Source: Streptomyces asoensis (GTDB lineage: Bacteria > Actinomycetota > Actinomycetes > Streptomycetales > Streptomycetaceae). From it: a stretch of 64,000 nt of DNA. Positions 48,547 through 58,038 of the stretch are shown in pieces. How positions within the stretch are numbered: the stretch's first letter is position 1; the number at the start of each line of letters is the position of its first letter. The notes under the pieces were generated by a model that saw only the letters and a list, made by a program, of their open reading frames with translations, was not told the origin of the DNA and did no database searches. Both the position numbers and the translations under genes were made by a program. The stretch lies in assembly GCF_013085465.1 (NCBI RefSeq), contig NZ_CP049838.1, positions 1,054,001-1,118,000 of the forward strand. Reading direction: 5' to 3'.

Positions 48547-49008
48547 GTGGAAGCAGCCGAGGCCGTGGAGACGATCCAGCGGGAGATGACGAGCTTCGCC
48601 CGGCGGGCCCGTGCCTCGGCGGGCCGACTGCACCCCGAGCTGTCGCTGGTGTCGTACACGCTCCTCGGCCACCTGGAGGAGAGCGGCGGCTGCCGGGCCA
48701 CCGACCTCGCCGCGCACTACGCCCTGGACAAGTCCACGGTCAGCCGCCAGGTCGGCGCCCTGGAACGCGCCGCGCTGATCGAGCGACGCCAGGACCCCGA
48801 GGACCACCGCGTCCAGGTCCTGCACCTCACCGACGCGGGCCGCCGCATCCTCGCCCAGGTCACCGAGAGCCGACGTACGGCCTTCCAAGAACGGCTGGCG
48901 CAGTGGCCGCAGGCGGACCTGGAGCGGTTCGCGGAGTACCTGGTGCGCTACAACGCGTGGCGTGGGCCCGCCGCCGGGAGCGACCTGCCTCCCCCGGCGG
49001 TCCCGTGA
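48547..49008 (+). CDS. MarR family transcriptional regulator
   Basis: This 153-residue winged-helix regulator has a DNA-recognition segment (GCRATDLAAHYALDKSTVSR, QVGALERAALIERRQDPED) and the wing HRVQVLHLTDAGRRILAQV. It is flanked by dimerisation helices (IQREMTSFARRARASAGRLH and ERFAEYLVRYNAW). The GTG start has GGGAGGA upstream. It is divergent from the methyltransferase gene by 249 bp and convergent with the GNAT gene. Its effector is unknown. Confidence 0.88.
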   Translation: MEAAEAVETIQREMTSFARRARASAGRLHPELSLVSYTLLGHLEESGGCRATDLAAHYALDKSTVSRQVGALERAALIERRQDPEDHRVQVLHLTDAGRRILAQVTESRRTAFQERLAQWPQADLERFAEYLVRYNAWRGPAAGSDLPPPAVP

Positions 49009-49024
49009 CCCCCCGGCCGGCCCG

Positions 49025-49753
49025 CTACGCCACCGGGACCGATTCCCGCCCCTCCCCCAGCCGCTCCGGCACCCGTGCCGCCAGGAACGCCGTTCTGCGG
49101 CGCAGCCGGAAGCCCAGGGACTCGTAGAGGCGGATGGCGTTCGTGTTGCCGGCACTGGTGTGCAGGAAGGGCGTCTCGCCGCGTTCGCGGATGCCGTGGG
49201 CGACGGCCAGGATCAGCCGGGTCGCCAGGCCCTCGCCCCGGAAGGCGGGGTCGGTGCAGACCGCGCTGATCTCGGTCCAGCCCGGCGGATGCAGGCGCTC
49301 GCCGGCCAGCGCGATCAGGGCGCCGTCCCGTCGTATGCCCAGGTAGGTGCCCAGTTCGATGGTCCGGGCCTCGAACGGCCCCGGCTGGGTGCGGGCGATC
49401 AGGTCGAGGATCTCGGGTACGTCGGCGGGACCGAGCCGGACCGCCTCGGGTTCGGGTGCGGCGGCCAGCCCGTCGTCGACGAACTGCACGCCCTCGATCT
49501 GGAGGGTGAGCTCCCACCCGGCCGGGAGCTCACCGCGGAAGCCCGGCAGCGGGACCTCCGCGCCGGGACCGGCGAGCGCCGCGAGATCCGCCCAGTCGTC
49601 CGCGTCCGGCTCGTCCGGCAGCGCCAGCCAGGGCGACACGTCGACGGGGTAGCGCAGCACCCGGCCCCGCCGTTCGGCGAAGTGGGCGTGCGGACCGGTG
49701 AGGGAGGCGAGGGCGGGGTTGTCGAGGACGTGCCCAGGCTCGGTGGTGCTCAT
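49025..49753 (-). CDS. GNAT family N-acetyltransferase
   Basis: This 242-residue protein has a poorly conserved N-terminal half. A GNAT domain covers about 110-235: VRLGPADVPEILDLIARTQP, then WTEISAVCTDPAFRGEGLAT (acetyl-CoA loop) and LHTSAGNTNAIRLYESLGFR. It should transfer an acetyl group from acetyl-CoA to an amine. Its ATG overlaps the stop of the upstream quinone-reductase-like gene by 4 bp (ATGA), so the two are translationally coupled. The substrate is unknown. Confidence 0.85.
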   Translation of the reverse strand: MSTTEPGHVLDNPALASLTGPHAHFAERRGRVLRYPVDVSPWLALPDEPDADDWADLAALAGPGAEVPLPGFRGELPAGWELTLQIEGVQFVDDGLAAAPEPEAVRLGPADVPEILDLIARTQPGPFEARTIELGTYLGIRRDGALIALAGERLHPPGWTEISAVCTDPAFRGEGLATRLILAVAHGIRERGETPFLHTSAGNTNAIRLYESLGFRLRRRTAFLAARVPERLGEGRESVPVA

Positions 49754-50682
49754 GCGTCCGCTCCGATCTCCAGGACGACCTTGCCCCGGGCGTGGCCGCT
49801 CTCGACCTCGCGCAGTGCCTCGCCCGCCCGCTCCAGCGGGAACGTGAGGGTGACATACGGGTTCAGGTCGCCGCGTACGACCAGGTCCGCCACCGCCCGC
49901 AGAACGGCCGCGTCGCGGGCGCGCGCCACCCGGGCGCCGCCCAGCCGCTCGACCTCCTCGGCCGGGGCTCCGGCGGTGATCAGCCGGGAGCGGTCCCGCA
50001 CCAGGCCGGCCGCCTCGTGCAGCACCTCGCCGCCGACGAGGTCGTAGACGCCGTCGACGCCGTCCGGGGCGGCCAGGCGCACGCCTTCCCCCCAGTCCGG
50101 GCCGGACGGGACGTGCACGACGCCCAGCGACTCGAGGAAGTCCTTCTTGCCCTCGCTCGCGACGCCCACGACCCGCAGTCCGCGGGCGCCGGCGATCTGC
50201 GCGACGGCGACACCGACTCCACCGCCCGCGCCGGTCACGAGCAGCGTCGCCCCGGCCGGCAGGTCGAGCTGGTGCACACCGTCGTAGGCGGTCGCCGCGG
50301 CCACCGGGAGGGTCGCGGCATCGGTGAACGACAGCTCGGCGGGCTTGTGCGCGGTGATGCCGGCGGCCAGCAGCGCGTACTCGGCGTAGCCGCCCGCGAC
50401 GGCGGTGCCGAACACCTCGTCGCCGGGCGCGAACCCGGTGACTCCCTCGCCGGTCTCCTCGACAACGCCGGCCACCTCGTTGCCCAGGACCGAGGGGAAC
50501 GCCCGCTCACCGCTCTCGCCGGGGCGCCGGTAGCCCGTGCGCTGCTTCCAGTCGACGGGGTTCACACCCGCCGCGCGCACCGCGACGAGCACCTCGCCGG
50601 GCCCGGGCCGTGGGCGGTCCAGGTCGACGAGGGCCTCGGTCTCCGGGCCGCCGTACCGGGTGAAGACGTACGCCTTCGGCAT
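49750..50682 (-). CDS. NADP-dependent medium-chain oxidoreductase (quinone-reductase-like)
   Basis: This 310-residue protein lacks zinc ligands and fits the quinone-reductase branch of the medium-chain superfamily. Seen: YVFTRYGGPETEALVDLDRP, AAGVNPVDWKQRTGY, FPSVLGNEVAGVVEETGEGV, and the cofactor loop LLVTGAGGGVGVAVAQIAGA. It reduces quinones or enones with NADPH. The ATG at 50682 is used; a GTG at 50691 would leave almost no gap to its ribosome site. It is the first gene of an operon with the GNAT gene. Confidence 0.88.
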   Translation of the reverse strand: MPKAYVFTRYGGPETEALVDLDRPRPGPGEVLVAVRAAGVNPVDWKQRTGYRRPGESGERAFPSVLGNEVAGVVEETGEGVTGFAPGDEVFGTAVAGGYAEYALLAAGITAHKPAELSFTDAATLPVAAATAYDGVHQLDLPAGATLLVTGAGGGVGVAVAQIAGARGLRVVGVASEGKKDFLESLGVVHVPSGPDWGEGVRLAAPDGVDGVYDLVGGEVLHEAAGLVRDRSRLITAGAPAEEVERLGGARVARARDAAVLRAVADLVVRGDLNPYVTLTFPLERAGEALREVESGHARGKVVLEIGADA

Positions 50683-50889
50683 TGCTCCCACTCTCCTTCG
50701 CTGGCACCGGACCGCTGGACCGCTGGATCCGGAACGACACGTGCAAGAGCCGGGGCGCGGTGGCTATTCCCCCGTCGCGGGACTGTTCATACGGGCTTAA
50801 TGATCGGCGGGCGGACCGGGTGCGGAGCACGGCTGACATGCACGTACGGTTGTCTGAGTGAACAACCGCCGTCCTCCCGCTGGAATCGC

Positions 50890-51487
<598 letters not shown>

Positions 51488-51495
<8 letters not shown>

Positions 51496-52243
51496 GACCT
51501 TCACTCCCCCGACCCGGTTCGCGGTGCCCGGCCGGATCGCCGTGAGCAACCGGGCCGCCGCCCTGTGGCAGACGGCGACGCTCACCGAGATCCGCCGCGA
51601 GACCCCGCAGGCGGCCACCTTCCGGTTCGCGGTGCCGGCCTGGGCGGGGCATCTGCCCGGCCAGCACCTGATGCTGCGGCTGACCGCCGACGACGGCTAC
51701 ACCGCCCAACGGCACTACTCGATCGCCTCCGCGCCCGACGACGACGGGCACGTCGAGCTGACCCTGGACCATGTGGACGGCGGCGAGGTCTCGGGCTGGT
51801 TCCACACCCGGGCCGAGCCGGGTGACGAGGTCCAGGTGCGGGGTCCGCTCAGCGGCTTCTTCGCCTGGCCCGGCGACCGGCCCGCGCTGCTGATCGGCGC
51901 CGGCTCCGGGGTCGTCCCGCTGATGTCGATGGTCCGCCACCACCGGGCGCGCGGCCTCGACGTGCCGCTGCGGCTGCTGGTGTCCGCGCGCGGCCCCGAA
52001 GAGCTGATCTACGCGCGGGAGTACGGCGCCGAGACGACGCCCGTGTTCACGCGGAGCGCGCCGGAGGGCGTGCCCGTGGGGCGGCTCGCGGCATGTCACC
52101 TCGCTCCGCTGCTCGCCGAGGAACCGGCGGGCGGCTGGGAGGCGTACGTGTGCGGCTCCAACGCGTTCGCCGAGCACGCCTCGCGGCTGCTGGTCCAGGC
52201 GGGGCAGCCGGTCGACCGCATCCGGATCGAGCGCTTCGGCTGA
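51488..52243 (+). CDS. FAD-binding ferredoxin-reductase-like protein
   Basis: This 251-residue electron-transfer protein has an FAD domain (AGHLPGQHLMLRLTADDGYT, with RHYSIASAP contacting FAD). An NAD(P) domain follows (LLIGAGSGVVPLMSMVRHHR, then YVCGSNAFAEHASRLLVQAG). It lacks an iron-sulfur domain. It starts at a GTG inside the end of the molybdopterin gene and is thus translationally coupled to it. The pair forms a soluble NAD(P)H-driven molybdenum reductase, by inference. Confidence 0.88.
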
Positions 52244-52336
52244 CCTGTCCGGCCGCCCACCGGGCCGCTCCCTCCCCACCCGTCCCCGGCGTCCCCGGCT
52301 GTCGAGGGGCCGACGTGAACGATGCGTGAAACGATG

Positions 52337-52352
52337 TACTCCGAACGGAGTA
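52337..52352. promoter_or_regulatory. Palindrome upstream of the Rv1733c-like gene
   Basis: TACTCCG and CGGAGTA form perfect 7-base arms around two bases (AA), 46 bp before the gene start. The shape is typical of TetR-family operators. No TetR gene is adjacent. Confidence 0.6.
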
Positions 52353-52398
52353 TGACGCTCATGTGGGCACTCGTACGCGTGACGGCGAGGAGGTCGAC

Positions 52399-52986
52399 AT
52401 GCGAGGCCGGGTGCGTGGCTGGCGCCGGCGGGGCAATCCGCTGCGGCGCCGGTCGGATGTGCTGGAGGCGTGGACGGCGCTGGTCGTCGCCGTGCTGCTG
52501 CTGGTCGCCGTGCCGCTGGCCGGGGCACTCGCCGGCCGGTGGGGCCATGCAGACGCCCAGGCGGTCGCGGACCGGCTGCGGGCCGAACGCCACCGTGTAC
52601 GGGTCGAGGTCGTCGGCCACATACCCGAGACCGTGCCCTCGGTCGAGGGCGTCAGGCAGCAGACGTTCCGGGTGACCGTGCGGTGGACCCCGCCGGGTGA
52701 ACACGCGCGGACGGCCACCGCCCGGGTCCCGGCGGGCACGCGCACGGGCGAGGTGGTGGACGTGTGGTTCGACACGCGGGGCCGGAGCGTCGCACCGCCG
52801 CCGACCGACACGCTGGTGTGGCAGCACGCCTTCACCATGGGTGTGTGCGCGGCCGGGGGTACCGCCGCCGTGGTGCTGCTGGGGCACGTCGTGATCCGCC
52901 GGGTGGCGATGCGGCACCGGCTGGGCGAGTGGGAGCGGGAGTGGGCCCGCACGGAACCCCAGTGGACCCGCCGCAGGCCCGCCTGA
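52399..52986 (+). CDS. Rv1733c-like two-helix membrane protein
   Basis: This 195-residue protein begins with a basic segment and the family motif NPLRRRSDVLEAWTALVVAV. Membrane helix one is at about 22-48. An outside beta domain (QQTFRVTVRWTPPGEHARTA) leads to helix two at about 140-168 and a basic cytosolic end with HRLGEWEREWARTEPQWTRR. This matches the Rv1733c family, whose mycobacterial member is a DosR-regulon antigen of unknown function. GAGGAGGT precedes the ATG. It lies 40 kb away from the other dormancy-type genes. Confidence 0.8.
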   Translation: MRGRVRGWRRRGNPLRRRSDVLEAWTALVVAVLLLVAVPLAGALAGRWGHADAQAVADRLRAERHRVRVEVVGHIPETVPSVEGVRQQTFRVTVRWTPPGEHARTATARVPAGTRTGEVVDVWFDTRGRSVAPPPTDTLVWQHAFTMGVCAAGGTAAVVLLGHVVIRRVAMRHRLGEWEREWARTEPQWTRRRPA

Positions 52987-53073
52987 AGCTCCTGACCAGG
53001 GTCTGGCGGGGCCTCACGGTGCCCACGTACGGTGTGATCATTCGTATGGGCACTTAACAAAAGGCGGTCCTTC

Positions 53074-54042
53074 ATGCCCCTGTTCGACCTGGCCGACGAG
53101 GAGCTCCGCGCCTACCGCAGCGCGTCCATCGAGCCCGAGGACTTCGACGCGTTCTGGTCCAAGACCCTCCAGGAGGCCCGCGAGCACGACCTGGACGCCC
53201 GCTTCGAGCCGGTCGACACGGGCCTGACCACGGTGGAGGTGTACGACGTGACCTTCGCCGGGTTCGGCGGGCACCCCGTCAAGGGCTGGCTGACGCTGCC
53301 CGCCGGGACCGGGGAACCGCTGCCCCTGGTCGTGGAGTTCGTCGGCTACGGCGGTGGCCGCGGGCTGCCGCACGAGCACCTGCTGTGGGCGTCGACGGGC
53401 CGCGCGCACTTCATCATGGACACCCGCGGCCAGGGCAGCGCCTGGGGCGGTGGCGGCGGCACCGCGGACCCGGTGGGCGGTGCGCCCTCGTACCCCGGTT
53501 TCATGACGCGGGGCATCGACGCCCCGGAGAACTACTACTACCGCCGGGTGTTCACGGACGCGGTGCGCGCGGTCGAGGCGGCCCGCTCCCACCCGCTGAC
53601 CGACGCGGCACGGACCGTGGCGATCGGCGGGAGCCAGGGCGGCGGCATCACGATCGCCGTGGGCGGTCTGGTACCGGATCTCGCGGGCATCGCCCCGGAC
53701 GTGCCGTTCCTGTGCGACTTCCCCCGCGCGGCGATACTGACGGACCGTCACCCCTACCGCGAGATCGGCCTGTTCCTCAAGACACACCGCGGCCGCGCCC
53801 AGGACGTCCTGGGCACCCTGGCGTACTTCGACGGTGTGCACTTCGCGTCCCGGGGCTCGGCCCCCGCGCTGTTCTCGGCCGCCCTGGAGGACCAGACCTG
53901 CCCGCCGTCGACCGTGTACGCCGCGTTCAACGCGTGGGCGCACGAGGACAAGGAGATCGAGGTGTACGACTTCAACGACCATGAGGGCGGCGGCCCTTAC
54001 CAGGAGGCGGCCAAGTTGCGCTGGCTGCGGTCGTACGTCTGA
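53074..54042 (+). CDS. Acetylxylan esterase / cephalosporin-C deacetylase (CE7 family)
   Basis: This 322-residue cytosolic alpha/beta hydrolase has a nucleophile at Ser187 in IGGSQGGGITIA. The expected Asp lies in LEDQTCPPSTVYAAF and the His in YDFNDHEGGGPYQEA. The family's RGQGSAW segment is present (MDTRGQGSAWGGGGG), as is the VEFVGYGGGRGLPHE oxyanion loop. CE7 enzymes deacetylate short xylo-oligosaccharides and other small esters. GGCGG lies at good spacing before the ATG. It is followed 11 bp later by a SnoaL-like gene and may cooperate with the GH115 enzyme in xylan use. Confidence 0.9.
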   Translation: MPLFDLADEELRAYRSASIEPEDFDAFWSKTLQEAREHDLDARFEPVDTGLTTVEVYDVTFAGFGGHPVKGWLTLPAGTGEPLPLVVEFVGYGGGRGLPHEHLLWASTGRAHFIMDTRGQGSAWGGGGGTADPVGGAPSYPGFMTRGIDAPENYYYRRVFTDAVRAVEAARSHPLTDAARTVAIGGSQGGGITIAVGGLVPDLAGIAPDVPFLCDFPRAAILTDRHPYREIGLFLKTHRGRAQDVLGTLAYFDGVHFASRGSAPALFSAALEDQTCPPSTVYAAFNAWAHEDKEIEVYDFNDHEGGGPYQEAAKLRWLRSYV

Positions 54043-54052
54043 AGGCCGGCGG

Positions 54053-54457
54053 ATGGACACGCGTGCCGCCGCCGAGCGGTTCGTAGGGGTGTGGGAGCGG
54101 GCCTGGGCGTCGCACGACGTGGCGGCGCTGCTGGAGCTGTACGCCGAGGGCTGCGTCCACCGGTCGATGCCGTTCCGTGCACCGCACCGGGGGCGGGCCG
54201 AGCTGGAGGCCTATCTGCGCTGGTCTTTCGCGGCGGAGCGGGTGACCGACGTGCGGTTCTCGCCCCCGGTCGTGGGCGCGGACCGGGTCGCGGTGGCGGA
54301 GTTCCGGGTGCTGTCCGAGGAGGACGGGGCGCCCGGCACGCTGGCCGGCTGTGTCCTCGTCCGGTTCGACGAGGGCGGGCTGGCGGTCGAGTCACGGGAC
54401 TACTGGCACACGGCGGAGGGCCACCAGGAACCGGCGGGGCGGACGTTTCTTCTGTGA
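54053..54457 (+). CDS. SnoaL-like / NTF2-fold protein
   Basis: This 134-residue protein folds as a cone-shaped alpha+beta barrel by pattern: AAERFVGVWERAWASHDVAA, LLELYAEGCVHRSMPFRAPH and CVLVRFDEGGLAVESRDYWH. Such proteins bind small hydrophobic ligands, isomerise or hydrolyse them, or act as accessory factors. It lies 11 bp after the CE7 esterase with GAAGG before the ATG, so they probably form an operon. The activity is unknown. Confidence 0.82.
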   Translation: MDTRAAAERFVGVWERAWASHDVAALLELYAEGCVHRSMPFRAPHRGRAELEAYLRWSFAAERVTDVRFSPPVVGADRVAVAEFRVLSEEDGAPGTLAGCVLVRFDEGGLAVESRDYWHTAEGHQEPAGRTFLL

Positions 54458-54564
54458 CCCGGCACCCGTCCGGCACACTTCCGTCCAGTCCGACCAGTCG
54501 GTACGTTCGGGGTGCCCGGGCCGCAGCGTAGCGGTCCGGGGTTCCGGCGGACCACGGAGGCCCC

Positions 54565-55731
54565 ATGTCCGAGCACGTGCCACAGATCCACGGCCATTGC
54601 GACCCTCGGTTCGCGGCGGTGCGCGCGGCCTTCGAGGAGAACTTCCGGGACCGGGGCGAGCTGGGCGCCGCGGTGAGCGTCACGGTCGACGGCGTGCCGG
54701 TGGCCGATCTGTGGGGCGGCTGGGCCGACCCGGCACGCACGCGCGCATGGGAGCGGGACACGGTGGTCAACGTGTGGTCCACGTCGAAGGGGCCGACGGC
54801 GCTGTGTGCGCACATCCTCGCCGACCGGGGGCTGCTCGACCTCGACGCTCCGGTGGCCGCGTACTGGCCGGAGTTCGGCGCGGCGGGCAAGGAGCGCGTC
54901 CCGGTCCGGCAGCTGCTGTCCCACCGGGCGGGCCTGGCCGGGCTGCGCGAGCCGCACTCGCTCGAGCAGCTCTACGACTGGGAGCTCACCACCGCGCGCC
55001 TCGCGGCCACGGAGCCCTGGTGGGAGCCGGGCACCCGGTCCGGCTATCACGCGTTCACCTACGGATTCCTGGTCGGGGAGCTGGTACGCCGGGTGTCGGG
55101 GCTGTTGCCGGGGGCGTTCCTGGAGCGGGAGGTGACCGGTCCGCTGGGCGTCGACTTCACGATCGGGCTGCCGGAGAAGGAGGCCGGGCGGGCGGCCGAG
55201 CTGGTGCATCCGCCGGTCGCCTCGTCCAGCGAACAGGCCGCGATCCTCAGCCAGTTGGCACCGGCGGCCATCGCCGCCCTGACCAATCCGGTGGTGGGCG
55301 CGAGCGAGGCCAACTCGTCGCGGTGGCGGGCCGCGGAGATCCCGGCGGCGAACGGCCACGGCACCGCGCGGGCGGTGGCCGCGCTCTACGGGATCTTCGC
55401 CGGCCGGGGTGTGTACGGCGGCCGGCGCGTTCTCTCCCCCGAGGCCGCCGAGCGGGTGCGCGAGGGACAGGGCACCTGCCGGGACCTGGTGCTGGGGGCG
55501 GGGTTCGCGCACGAGACGGAGATCGGGCTCGGGCTGTGGCTCAGCGGCCCGAACGGATCGTACGGACCCAACCCACGCGCTTTCGGACACGACGGCTTCG
55601 GCGGCTCGTGCGGGCTCACCGACCCGGAGGCGGGGGTGTCGCTGGGGTACGTGATGAACCGTATGGGGCCGCACATCGCCGACGACCCGCGGAAGACGGC
55701 GTTGGTGGACGCCCTGTACAGCGCGCTCTGA
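54565..55731 (+). CDS. Serine hydrolase of the beta-lactamase / EstB family
   Basis: This 388-residue protein has the SxxK motif at Ser72-Lys75 (VNVWSTSKGPTALC), the Tyr motif YHAFTYGFLVGELV and the C-terminal RAFGHDGFGGS replacing KTG. It matches class C beta-lactamase-fold esterases such as EstB. No signal peptide is visible, so it is cytosolic and acts on esters or lactones. GGAGG precedes the ATG. It stands 107 bp after the SnoaL-like gene. Confidence 0.88.
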   Translation: MSEHVPQIHGHCDPRFAAVRAAFEENFRDRGELGAAVSVTVDGVPVADLWGGWADPARTRAWERDTVVNVWSTSKGPTALCAHILADRGLLDLDAPVAAYWPEFGAAGKERVPVRQLLSHRAGLAGLREPHSLEQLYDWELTTARLAATEPWWEPGTRSGYHAFTYGFLVGELVRRVSGLLPGAFLEREVTGPLGVDFTIGLPEKEAGRAAELVHPPVASSSEQAAILSQLAPAAIAALTNPVVGASEANSSRWRAAEIPAANGHGTARAVAALYGIFAGRGVYGGRRVLSPEAAERVREGQGTCRDLVLGAGFAHETEIGLGLWLSGPNGSYGPNPRAFGHDGFGGSCGLTDPEAGVSLGYVMNRMGPHIADDPRKTALVDALYSAL

Positions 55732-55808
55732 GCGCCGGCGCGGCGCGGGCGTGGTGCAGGTGCGGGGCGGTCCGGTTTCGGCCGATCGGGCGGCCTGCCC
55801 TTCCCTGC

Positions 55809-55820
55809 TGGTTTAGACCA
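55809..55820. promoter_or_regulatory. GntR/HutC-type operator before the GntR gene
   Basis: TGGTTTAGACCA has one mismatch to the palindrome TGGTCTAGACCA, typical of HutC-subfamily GntR regulators including DasR. It lies 66 bp before the gene start at 55887 and directly before an in-frame ATG at 55821, which is therefore not the start. Autoregulation or DasR control are both possible. Confidence 0.55.
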
Positions 55821-55886
55821 ATGCTAGATCTGGTGGCGCACCGAGTCCGCACGACCACGGCACGTCACCTACAGGAGGCGCGCGGC

Positions 55887-56645
55887 ATGGCCCGCAGCAC
55901 CACCCCCACCACCCCTCACGTCCACCCGTCCGCCGACGACCGGCCGCTGTACCGGCGGATCGCCACGGAACTGCTCGGCGAGCTGCGCGACGGCACCATC
56001 ACGCCCGGCGAACGACTGCCGGCCGAGCGGCAGTTGGCCGGGCACTTCGGCGTCAGCAGGCAGACCGTACGGCAGGCCCTGGAGGTCCTGCGGAGCGAGG
56101 GGCTGGTCGAGACCGACCGGCGGGGCAGCCACGCCGCCCTGCCGGTCGGGCCGCTCGGGACGCCGTCGTTCCTCGCCTTCCCCGTGGGCGCGCGGCCCGC
56201 GGACGATCCGTCGGCGGTGGCCCGCGCCGCCGTCAGCTGGGAGACGCCCCCGCCCGAGCACGCCGAGGCGCTCGGGCTCGCCCCGCACCGGCCGACGCTG
56301 GTGCACCGCTACGAGTCCGCCCGCGCCGACGGACGGGGTCTGCGTACGGCCGTCACGTCCTTCTCCGCGGTGGCCCTGGCCGAGGTGGAGGAACTGGCCC
56401 GCTATCGCGACCGCGCCGACTCGAACGCCTCCCCGGAGCTCCGGCGGGCCTACGACTGGATGCGCCGGGCGGGCCTGACCCTGCACCACCGGGACTGCAT
56501 CACGCACCTCGACGACGACCCGTCGATGCGGGTCACGCGGCGTGTGCACGACCAGTACGCGCGCCCGCTGGAGATCACCGACCTGGTGGTGGACACCCGG
56601 CGGGAGGCGCTGGTCTACGCGTTCACGCTGCCCGCTGCCGGGTGA
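55887..56645 (+). CDS. GntR family (HutC subfamily) transcriptional regulator
   Basis: This 252-residue regulator has an N-terminal winged helix (PLYRRIATELLGELRDGTIT, PGERLPAERQLAGHFGVSRQ, TVRQALEVLRSEGLV) and a C-terminal UTRA ligand domain (LGLAPHRPTLVHRYESARAD, ITDLVVDTRREALVYAFTLP). The ATG at 55887 has AGGAGG. Family members usually sense sugar phosphates or amino acids. An operator-like palindrome precedes the gene. It converges with a methyltransferase gene 16 bp away. Confidence 0.9.
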   Translation: MARSTTPTTPHVHPSADDRPLYRRIATELLGELRDGTITPGERLPAERQLAGHFGVSRQTVRQALEVLRSEGLVETDRRGSHAALPVGPLGTPSFLAFPVGARPADDPSAVARAAVSWETPPPEHAEALGLAPHRPTLVHRYESARADGRGLRTAVTSFSAVALAEVEELARYRDRADSNASPELRRAYDWMRRAGLTLHHRDCITHLDDDPSMRVTRRVHDQYARPLEITDLVVDTRREALVYAFTLPAAG

Positions 56646-56661
56646 TCCCGCCCGGACCGGC

Positions 56662-57390
56662 TCAGCGGTCCGTCCGGCGCGCCTCGACCATCCGGACCCG
56701 TGGACTTCCGTCGCTCCTCGTCCCGAACTCGGGCAGGGCGCGGAGGTCCACGCGGAACCCGGCGCGCTCCAGTTCGCGCCGCACCTCACCGAGCCGGAAG
56801 GCGCGGTAGTACATCACGAACGGCGGTCGCCACAGGGCGTTGCGCACCCGCATCACGGCGTCGAAGCCGAGGAGCATCCAGAACGCCGGTGAGGACCGCC
56901 TCGGCGGGGCCAGGACGGGGAACGCGAAGCATCCGCCCGGCCGCAGCGCGGTCCGCACCTGGGCGAACAGGCCCGGCAGCTCGCGGGGCAGGAAGTGCCC
57001 GAACGCGCCGAAGCTGACGACGAGGTCGAAGGCGGCGGTGAACGGCAGGGCGCGGGCGTCCGCGCGCACCCAGGACACCCGGGGGCTCGCCGGACGGGTC
57101 CGCCGGCGCGCCTGCGCCAGCATGCCGGCGCTGAAGTCGACGCCCGTCACACTCCCCCGGCACACCGTCGCCAGGACCTCCACCCCCGCACCCGTGCCAC
57201 AGCACAGGTCGAGGCCGTCCTCGTACGGGCCGGACTCCTTCAGGGCCGAGGCGACCGCGTCCAGGACGGCGTCCGGGGTACGGAAGGGTGTGTGGTCGAA
57301 CTTCGGCGCGAGGAGGTCGTAGCCGTGCTCGACGGACGACAGCGCCTGGACGGCGAGTTCGCGCAGGGTGGGGCCTTCGGGACTGAACAT
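56662..57390 (-). CDS. Class I SAM-dependent methyltransferase
   Basis: This 242-residue protein has the SAM-binding glycine loop in DGLDLCCGTGAGVEVLATVC. VTGVDFSAGMLAQARRRT, VSWVRADARALPFTAAFDLV and LFAQVRTALRPGGCFAFPV complete the fold. It is a generic methyltransferase 25/11-type enzyme of unknown substrate. An ATG at 57390 starts the homologous part; the ribosome site is weak. It follows the PadR gene by 5 bp and is probably co-transcribed with it. Confidence 0.85.
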   Translation of the reverse strand: MFSPEGPTLRELAVQALSSVEHGYDLLAPKFDHTPFRTPDAVLDAVASALKESGPYEDGLDLCCGTGAGVEVLATVCRGSVTGVDFSAGMLAQARRRTRPASPRVSWVRADARALPFTAAFDLVVSFGAFGHFLPRELPGLFAQVRTALRPGGCFAFPVLAPPRRSSPAFWMLLGFDAVMRVRNALWRPPFVMYYRAFRLGEVRRELERAGFRVDLRALPEFGTRSDGSPRVRMVEARRTDR

Positions 57391-57395
57391 CCGTG

Positions 57396-57959
57396 TCAGC
57401 CTACGGCCGTCCGCCGCTTCAGGAGCAGCAGGGCGCGTTCGCACCAGGCCAGGTTGGTCTCCTCGAAGGCGATGCCGGCCATCAACGTCAGATAGGGGCC
57501 GATCCGGTCGGCCTCGGTCAGGTACGCGTCCTCGGTGCGCCCGTCGAGGAGGCGGTCGCGCACCCGCCGGTAGCGGTCGAGCTTGGCGCGGGACCAGGTC
57601 ATGCGCTCCTCGACCAGCCCGCGGGTCACCTCGGGGTCCACGCCGTCCATCGCCTGGATCCTGATGAGGAGTTCGTCGCGGATGGCGGTGGGCCGCCGCG
57701 GCGGGGTGGCGGCGAAGGTGTCCAGGTCCGCGCGGCCGGCCTCGGTGAGGGTGAACATCCGTTTGTTCGGCCGGCGTTCCTGCTGCACCACCCGTGCCTC
57801 GATCAGGCCGTCCTGCGCGAGGCGCTCCAGTTCGCGGTAGAGCTGCTGCGGGGTCGCGGGCCAGAAGTTCGCGAGGGAGACGTCGAAGACCTTCGACAGT
57901 TCGTAGCCCGAGGCCTCGCCCTCCAGGAGGGCGGCCAGGACGGCGTACTTGAGGGACAT
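57396..57959 (-). CDS. PadR family transcriptional regulator
   Basis: This 187-residue regulator starts MSLKYAVLAALLEGEASGYE. A winged helix follows (FWPATPQQLYRELERLAQDG, NKRMFTLTEAGRADLDTFAA) and then a C-terminal helical domain. The ATG at 57959 has no Shine-Dalgarno match, so translation may be leaderless or start upstream. It is divergent from a SnoaL-like gene 79 bp away; AT-rich direct repeats CTACTCA at 57999 and 58015 lie between them. The neighbour is probably its target. Confidence 0.88.
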   Translation of the reverse strand: MSLKYAVLAALLEGEASGYELSKVFDVSLANFWPATPQQLYRELERLAQDGLIEARVVQQERRPNKRMFTLTEAGRADLDTFAATPPRRPTAIRDELLIRIQAMDGVDPEVTRGLVEERMTWSRAKLDRYRRVRDRLLDGRTEDAYLTEADRIGPYLTLMAGIAFEETNLAWCERALLLLKRRTAVG

Positions 57960-58038
57960 ATGGACACGGTAGCAGGAGGTGATTATTCTCATCGGCACCT
58001 ACTCAACAAATTTACTACTCACGCTATGAGGTGATCCG

